NCBI GenBank assembly: GCA_006937955.1
Contig: SSNP01000020.1
Location: forward strand, 1,767,389 to 1,831,388
Length of the DNA: 64,000 nucleotides
Source: Pachypanchax playfairii
Lineage: Eukaryota; Chordata; Actinopteri; Cyprinodontiformes; Aplocheilidae
Direction of reading: 5' to 3'
Shown here: piece by piece, positions 59,601-64,000 of the stretch
How positions within the stretch are numbered: position 1 is the first letter of the stretch
How the letters are laid out: each line of letters starts with the position of its first letter
Made by a program: the position numbers and the translations under genes
The notes under the pieces: model-generated
What the model saw: only the letters and a program-made list of their open reading frames with translations
Told to the model about the DNA's origin: nothing
The model's database searches: none

Positions 59601-60372
59601 AGGGATAGACAGATCTATCGGCCGGCCAATATATCAACATATTTGCCCTTTTTCTATATATCGGCATCGACTGATAACTCTGTTTGGTAGAGCCGATATA
59701 GTTCAGTTATGTTTACATGTTTTTATGATACCGCGGGTAAGAAAATGTATATGTTTCATTTAAAGTTACAGATGTTACAAATTTATTTGCACAAAACAGA
59801 TTGAAGATTTAGATGTTGGAGTGTTTTTGTGAGTTGCTTTTGTGCTTAAAACATTATATTTACTCAGTTTTTATATTTTTCAGTTGGATTTTTTATTTAT
59901 TTTCTAAAGTTGTATTTATTTTCTTTAAATGTATACTTGTGTTCCTGAAAATCCAAAACAAAAAGTCTAAGGTTTTTCAATTGAATTTGACTTTTTTATA
60001 CTTTTCATTTGTTTTATTTATTAATTGGTTAATTTGATTTGTTAACTTTAGTTTGTGTGACATTTTAGCATGTAAACAAATAGAAAACACCGAGATATTG
60101 GCCATCGGCTTACAATGAGCTCTAAATACAGTATCTGCATCTGAAAATATAATGTCAGTCGACCTCTACTACCGATGGATTTGTGGTTTTATAGTTGATG
60201 TGACTTCGTCTTGGGGAATGCCTGATCTGTATAAATGAACCTATTGATTGATTGATTGGCACCTGCAAAATCATCATGGTGACTATTTGTTTTTAGGAGT
60301 TGGTACAAAAAGACTCCGGAGGAACGAGTGAAGCGCTCTGATAACCTGAAGAAGCAGAACTCTCTGGGTTAA
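48598..60372 (+). CDS. ccp110: Centriolar coiled-coil protein CP110 (13 coding exons)
   Basis: Caps the distal centriole end, controls centriole length and blocks ciliogenesis with CEP97. Exons: 48598-48744, 49784-49912, 50946-52077, 52208-52329, 52484-52661, 54319-54428, 56927-57043, 57183-57284, 57358-57474, 58700-58773, 58857-58922, 59006-59065, 60297-60372; 2430 nt, 809 aa, phases consistent. Start MESYEEFCQRSLAVLQ, a family N-terminus. Exon 3 codes a coiled coil (RVQNILDQTQ). The large exon 50946-52077 has an acidic run, DISLDSLLKRSREYVKREQS and LPSPESCISPRPCRRK. Exon 52208-52329 is a second coiled coil. The conserved C-terminus starts at about residue 607 with an IQ-like helix (IVRGFLIRQLLRTEKIKHLR), then LRAALYDVHDIFF and SLSAATQRSLDRKK. 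It is shorter than the mammalian protein, mainly in the divergent middle. Confidence 0.95.
50341..50836 (+). mobile_element. MITE with AAAGACCCACTCCGAT terminus, copy B
   Basis: Ends AAAGACTCACTCATG and ATCGGAGTGGGTCTTTA are imperfect inverted repeats. Internal blocks match copy A at 28050-28484 in reverse orientation. It holds a short tandem cluster of TTACAGCTAGC around 50580-50615. It ends 110 bp before the largest ccp110 exon. Confidence 0.75.
53032..54195. mobile_element. Older DNA element split by a younger one (outer)
   Basis: Left part CCGATACGATACCGATACTT...CGAGTACCAATGCAGATACT and right part GTATCGGACCTGATATCTGA...GGTATCGATGCATCCCTA are inverted, GATACCG-rich ends of one element, separated by the insertion at 53297-54118. 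Confidence 0.65.
53297..54118 (+). mobile_element. Interspersed DNA element, copy 2 (CAGTGATCCCTCACT family)
   Basis: Matches 4859-5195 over its left half. The right end has AATCCGCGAAGTGGTGAGTC and CGCGAAAGTCGAACCGTGAA, typical of a TIR transposon edge. A (GA)n tract occupies 53588-53622. It lacks a transposase frame. Confidence 0.7.
54982..56582 (-). mobile_element. Tc1/mariner transposon with 200-bp inverted repeats
   Basis: TIRs 54982-55181 and 56383-56582 begin CAGTGGGGCAAAAAAGTATT and are nearly perfect inverted copies. The TA target duplication flanks it at 54980-54981 and 56583-56584. The element is 1601 bp, antisense to ccp110, inside its intron between exons 54319-54428 and 56927-57043. 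Confidence 0.96.
55198..56219 (-). pseudogene. Tc1-type transposase, one frameshift
   Basis: The N-terminal frame (56219-55764) holds the paired-type helix-turn-helix part: MAKTKELSKDTRNKIVDLHQ, ...AIGKQLGVKKSTVGAIIRKW, and the GAPRKIS linker. The C-terminal frame (55785-55198) holds the DDE domain: DETKIELFG, WGCFSARGPGRL, HDNDPKHTA and PDLNPIENLW (DD34E). The two overlap because of a net one-base loss near 55780, next to the first catalytic Asp. No other lesion was noticed, so inactivation looks recent. Confidence 0.92.
57530..58540 (-). mobile_element. DNA transposon remnant with terminal palindrome
   Basis: Outer ends CAGTCAGTAACCGAGT (57533, plus) and CAGTTAGTTCCAACCGAGT (58530, minus) are imperfect inverted repeats. 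Near the left end, 57606-57742 is a large imperfect hairpin whose arms include CAGAATATCAGCACTGG and its complement. A minus-strand frame at 58066-58392 is present. The superfamily is not assigned. Confidence 0.6.
58066..58392 (-). CDS. Unassigned transposon-associated ORF, 108 aa
   Basis: A basic middle (KSGTTKKKKTLSAASRESKK) is followed by GYAFGSWRELQLHLGVKTDA and DMAHFLV. The W-R-x-L...LGxKTDAxxAxFL pattern looks like a small DNA-binding-type domain that recurs in fish repeat-encoded proteins. No catalytic domain is visible. It starts from ATG at 58392 and ends at 58066, inside the element at 57530-58540, so it is treated as transposon-derived, not a host gene. Confidence 0.45.
   Translation of the reverse strand: MTLHARCRQLLNRKYMAAVDLDSNTEGILMDVSAASKRPASTLTPQKSGTTKKKKTLSAASRESKKKYDRSQAGTRINIGYAFGSWRELQLHLGVKTDADMAHFLVTR
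59601..60172. mobile_element. MITE-like element with TAGGGATAGACAGA / TCAGTCGACCTCTA ends
   Basis: The left end (TAGGGATAGACAGATCTATC, GGCCGGCCAATATATC) and right end (ATGTCAGTCGACCTCTACTA) are roughly inverted, a pattern of widespread vertebrate DNA elements. It is AT-rich inside, without a meaningful ORF, and lies in the last ccp110 intron. Confidence 0.6.
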
Positions 60373-60950
60373 CACACATCGACTGACCAGTGAACTTGAA
60401 CTTTATATCTTTTATTACACCACTGGACCTTTTTGTCAGCGCTGCTAACAACATGATGGTTTTGTGATTCCACCATTTGACATTTAAATGATTGTATTCA
60501 CTCATGTTTCGTCCAATGATTGCTGTTATTTGGACTGCTGCCACCTGCTGAAACATTTTTTTTGTGCGAGTTAAATTGTTTTCCAAGCTTGTTGTAACTT
60601 TTCTGATTCCATTAAATGTTTTTGAGGCAGACGATGGAGGATGGTACAGTATGTGCCTGAGAACATCACTTTAGCGTGTTTATACTGTTTCTAAATGTGT
60701 AGCTTTTCTTTATCTTTTGTTCCAAGGGCTTTAAGTCATTTTGTCCTTTCAGGAGTTAATGGTGCTGAGTATAAAATACTTCAGTGTGTTTCACCATGTG
60801 ACTTAAATCTATGCCTATTTAAAACTATTTAAAGACATTATCTTAGTTTGTCTTGGAGGTGAAGAGCAGGTTGTGTTAATGCTTTCCTCTGACATTACTG
60901 TTTTTATTTAATTTATTTAAACTGACACATTTTGCTCATTTCAAGATCCT

Positions 60951-60956
60951 GAATAA
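60951..60956 (+). terminator. ccp110: Probable ccp110 polyadenylation signal
   Basis: AATAAA in CTGAATAAAATCTG about 580 bp past the stop. An earlier ATTAAA occurs near 60611. Confidence 0.55.
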
Positions 60957-61004
60957 AATCTGTTTATTTAAATTGAATCTCTTTAGTCAAGACTGAAAAC
61001 ATTT

Positions 61005-61905
61005 CACCATCCATCCATTTTCTGAACCTGATTCCTGTTCAGGGTCGCAGGGAGCTGGTGTCTATCTCCAGCTGGCAGGGGGACACTCGGGACAGGTCGC
61101 CAGTCCATCACAGGACCACACAAAGACAAACAACCATTCATTGTCATGGTGAGGTGAAAGTTTGGATCCAAGTGTAGGGAAAACACAGGAGATGCAGGGA
61201 AGGGCTAAACAAGTGCTGACATGCCAGCGAGAAACTAGAAACTCTTTAAACCAAAGTACAAGAGACACGAGCAGGAATACGATGAGACCAGACGAGAGAC
61301 AGAACTCAATGTGGCGACACAGAACTAAAAACAAACAGACCTTACATAAAGGTACACACAGAGAGCAAATAACTAAATATAGGGTTACTAAATATAAGAA
61401 ATCAAGTTATTAATGAGTACACATGAGAACAGGAAGTAGAAACATTTACAAAATAAAACAGGAAAAACATCTGTTAACGTCAAACCCAAAAATTAACCAC
61501 AAGAGGGAGACCGAGACAGGATACACAGAAAACCCCCACACGGGGGAAACAGAGGAACAAATAAACATAACAAAATAACCCCTGGAAACACAAAAGGCTA
61601 GAAAAGTAAAACCACAAGGAGAAAACATCTTAATGAAACCTAAAACAAAAACCCAGACCCCTGACATTCACACACACACTCACACCTAGAGACAATTTAA
61701 AGTTGCCAATTAACCTCTTGCATGTTTTTGGACTGTGGGACAAAACCGGAGTCCCCGGAGAAAACCCACGCATGCACAAGGAGAACATGCAAACTCCATG
61801 CAGAAAGGACTGCGCCTGCGCGGTGGTGCAGCTGGTAGCACTGTTGCAGCAAGAAGGTCCTGGGTTTGAATCTGACCTGGGACCTTTCTGCATGAAAACA
61901 TTTCA
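61005..61905 (+). repeat. Teleost L2/SINE-like repeat, interrupted by a solo LTR
   Basis: Left part 61005-61141 (CCATCCATCCATTTTCTGAA, GACAGGTCGCCAGTCCATCA) and right part 61667-61905 (CACACCTAGAGACAATTTAA, GGAGAACATGCAAACTCCAT, GGTCCTGGGTTTGAATCTGA) are one repeat. The insertion 61142-61666 separates them. Confidence 0.75.
61142..61666. mobile_element. Solo LTR (525 bp)
   Basis: Starts TGTCATGG and ends CCCTGACA (TGTCA...TGACA like the sushi element's LTRs but otherwise different). It is flanked by TTCAT (61137-61141) and TTCAC (61667-61671), a 5-bp target duplication with one mismatch. No internal retroviral genes, as expected after LTR-LTR recombination. Confidence 0.7.
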
Positions 61906-62128
61906 CCATTTGTTTAAATTCATAACTCAAATGACAAAATAAGAAGTAACTTTTTTGTTTAAGATATTCCTTATTTTTTCTTGGTTCAAGTTTTTGTAAT
62001 AAAACCACATATATAGAGTTTAGAAATGTATTTATTTATTGGTGACTTATGTGAATCTTTATAGAATTGGGAACACAAAACAACACTTACAATAGTCCAA
62101 CTTATCATGCATTTTGACTTTATGTATG

Positions 62129-62159
<31 letters not shown>

Positions 62160-63650
62160 ATTATGTATGTGCTCACAAAATAAAAAAAAAAGAATTAAAA
62201 AAGAATAAAGAATACAATTAAGAAAATATTAATCACTGGACTAATAATTCTATTTTTAGAACAACAAAACTTTGACTCGATTCAACCTTTCTTTGGATTT
62301 TTCCACACACAATTAACATTTTTTAAATTCAACATACAAAAGAAATTGTTTCATTCCAAAATATATTTTCACTAAATAAAATCAAAACATGCATTTATAG
62401 AATTTTAAGAGAATATGGGTTTCAAAAGATGTCACATTTAGTTTATATCTTACACTGTTAAAGATCTTAAATCTTGAATTGTTGGAGTTTCAGTTTGTGT
62501 CATGTGTTTAAGACCCTTTGGAATATACCAGCTCTCTGTCTCACAGGTCAGAACTCCTCTCAACCATGAAGCATTAATCTGTTAGTAACAACTGAAGTCT
62601 GTTAAAGCTGGGAAGGTCGAATAAACTCGCCTAGTTTACTATCTTCCTTCAGATCGTGGTTCTCCAGCAGCCCCGAGGGAAAACCTGCACTCTTCACCTG
62701 GACACACCTGTTCAGCTTTCTCCTTGGTCTAGTGCACTTCTTACTAACTAGGTTAGTTTAATGACTTGGACGTGAATAGCCATAGGGTTGTTGTTTTGTT
62801 TACTGGAGCTAAGCAACTGATAAAAGCCTCCTTTACTAATTTAAACACAAAATTCCAGTTCTTTTACAATGTAACAAAGAACTTAAAAAGTCCATAACTA
62901 GTCATCATCTATTTGGTTATACTTAATGAAAAGCTTAAGATTAAAAATGATTTAAAAAATTATAGGAAAAATGGACTAAAAATGTCTTAAACTTTCTTTC
63001 CCTAGAAATGAACTGAGGCACAGTTGGATTCCAATTTGTCGTTGAATTTAAAACAGAGGGAGACCAGATTACATCCTGGGTAGTGAACTATCCATGTTCC
63101 CTTGTGGACTCCAAGTAAAGCTCCACTTCAGTTAGCATTGATGGCTATGCTACACAAATTGTCTAGAATAAGCTTATTCTCTGGTTAATCCTCGATTGTT
63201 CCTGAATCAGTGAGAATAATCCTTCTGTTCAGCAGCTTCAGAGCTACAGTCCTGCTCCTTTGATTCTCCTCAAGCTCTGTGCAATGAACTTTTCTTCTTC
63301 TCCTTGGGCTCTTATAACCTCAGTTCGCTCCTTCCTCTTCAACTCTGGTCTCCTATTTGCTCCTAACTCTCCAACATAGAACTCTGATGATTGTTCGATG
63401 TAATCCCAACTTGTTTTTGTCAAGTAAGTGCATTACGACATGTTCTAGGTTTGTTTGGTTCCAAGTACCTCAGCTCCAATGCTAGCCCTGTTCTCTACAC
63501 ATCCTGTTTAAACATACTAATATAAACCACAAGGCTTACATACTCAATTCATTTCTAAGTACTACTTAAAACTACTGAAAAATACAAAAAAACGAAGTAA
63601 TCAAAGATAAGCAATTATTCAAATTAACTCTTCGTATTGCTTATCATTAC
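61906..63650. other. Intergenic, no gene seen
   Basis: AT-rich sequence with a (TA)n microsatellite at about 62128-62162. No exon or RNA gene is supported. Confidence 0.5.
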
Positions 63651-63654
63651 TATG

Positions 63655-63850
63655 CAGTGTTGAGAATGTTACTTTAAAAAGTAATTAGTTATAGTTACTC
63701 ACTACTTGTTCCAAAAAGTAACTGAGTTAGTAACTGAATTACTCTACAATAAGAGTAACTAGTTACCAGAGAAAGTAACTGTGTTACTAATACAACAAAT
63801 TCCTTGAATTATGCAAATAAAACTTGGCAACAAAACTGATTCTTCTTAAA
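63655..63850. repeat. Interspersed repeat rich in AGTAACT words
   Basis: Alternating AGTAATTAGTTATAGTTACT and GTAACTGAGTTAGTAACTGA words form a degenerate inverted/tandem pattern seen in common fish DNA repeats. Confidence 0.5.
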
Positions 63851-63855
63851 CATGG

Positions 63856-63932
63856 TCAGTCAGCACCGGGGATCGAACCCCGGTTTTCTACACAAGAGGC
63901 AAGTGTAGCCATCCAGCCTCCATATAACCATG
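63856..63932 (-). other. tRNA-like sequence (SINE head or degenerate tRNA)
   Basis: The minus strand contains CCGGGGTTCGATCCCCGG, a perfect T-arm stem-loop with a near-consensus B box, and upstream CTACAC...GTGTAG able to form an anticodon-like stem. No matching 7-bp acceptor stem was found, so a working tRNA gene is not supported. Confidence 0.4.
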
Positions 63933-64000
63933 TGTTTGTGTTTGTCTAGTCATATTACATTTGTTTTATTGTTTTATAGTAACGCACTGCATTTTACGTT

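Noticed and set aside
63856..63932. Functional tRNA gene
   Set aside because: The T-arm is perfect but no acceptor stem pairs and the D-arm is doubtful; better called tRNA-like or SINE-derived.

Overview
The window is nuclear DNA from a teleost fish, most likely a percomorph and possibly cichlid-like. The signs are split genes with small GT-AG exons, a Tf1/sushi-type chromovirus, a Tc1/mariner transposon with 200-bp inverted repeats, fish LINE and MITE families, and many CA/TG microsatellites. It is a draft assembly with gaps at 3395-3404, 13430-13439 and 44538. Gene models were built by hand from reading frame, splice sites and intron phase, and every model closes in frame.

Layout. (1) 33-18779, minus: iqck (IQ motif containing K), 8 coding exons, 213 aa. 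Its 16.6-kb intron 6 carries LINE and MITE debris and a full-length LTR retrotransposon (7125-12903). Part of that element plus 526 bp of its flank then reappears across a gap (13440-16351), most likely a scaffolding error. (2) 21121-39795, minus: sun1-like SUN-domain nuclear envelope protein, 21 coding exons, 1017 aa. Intron 2 holds a LINE RT fragment and a 36-bp minisatellite of about 29 copies. (3) 45708-46613, plus: a small five-exon gene for a secreted or ER-resident, cysteine-rich protein of 166 aa ending in KVEL, resembling the MZB1/canopy saposin-like family. (4) 48598-60372, plus: ccp110 (CP110 centriolar protein), 13 coding exons, 809 aa, with a non-coding first exon near 47.7-47.9 kb. 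Its introns hold nested DNA transposons, including a nearly intact Tc1 element. (5) 60.4-64 kb: intergenic repeats, among them a solo LTR inserted in an older fish repeat and a tRNA-like motif.

Functional links. CP110 caps centrioles and restrains ciliogenesis, SUN1 belongs to the LINC complex that couples the nucleus to the cytoskeleton, and iqck lies near ccp110 in mammals too. I see no operon-like logic; each gene appears to have its own promoter.

The most interesting non-genic signal is the LTR element. It carries an exact 11-nt complementarity between its predicted RNA 5' end and its primer-binding region, which is the Tf1/sushi self-priming arrangement. A TATA-like box sits 24-31 bp upstream of the start implied by that pairing, and a GTTAAAC slippery heptamer lies in the gag-pol overlap.
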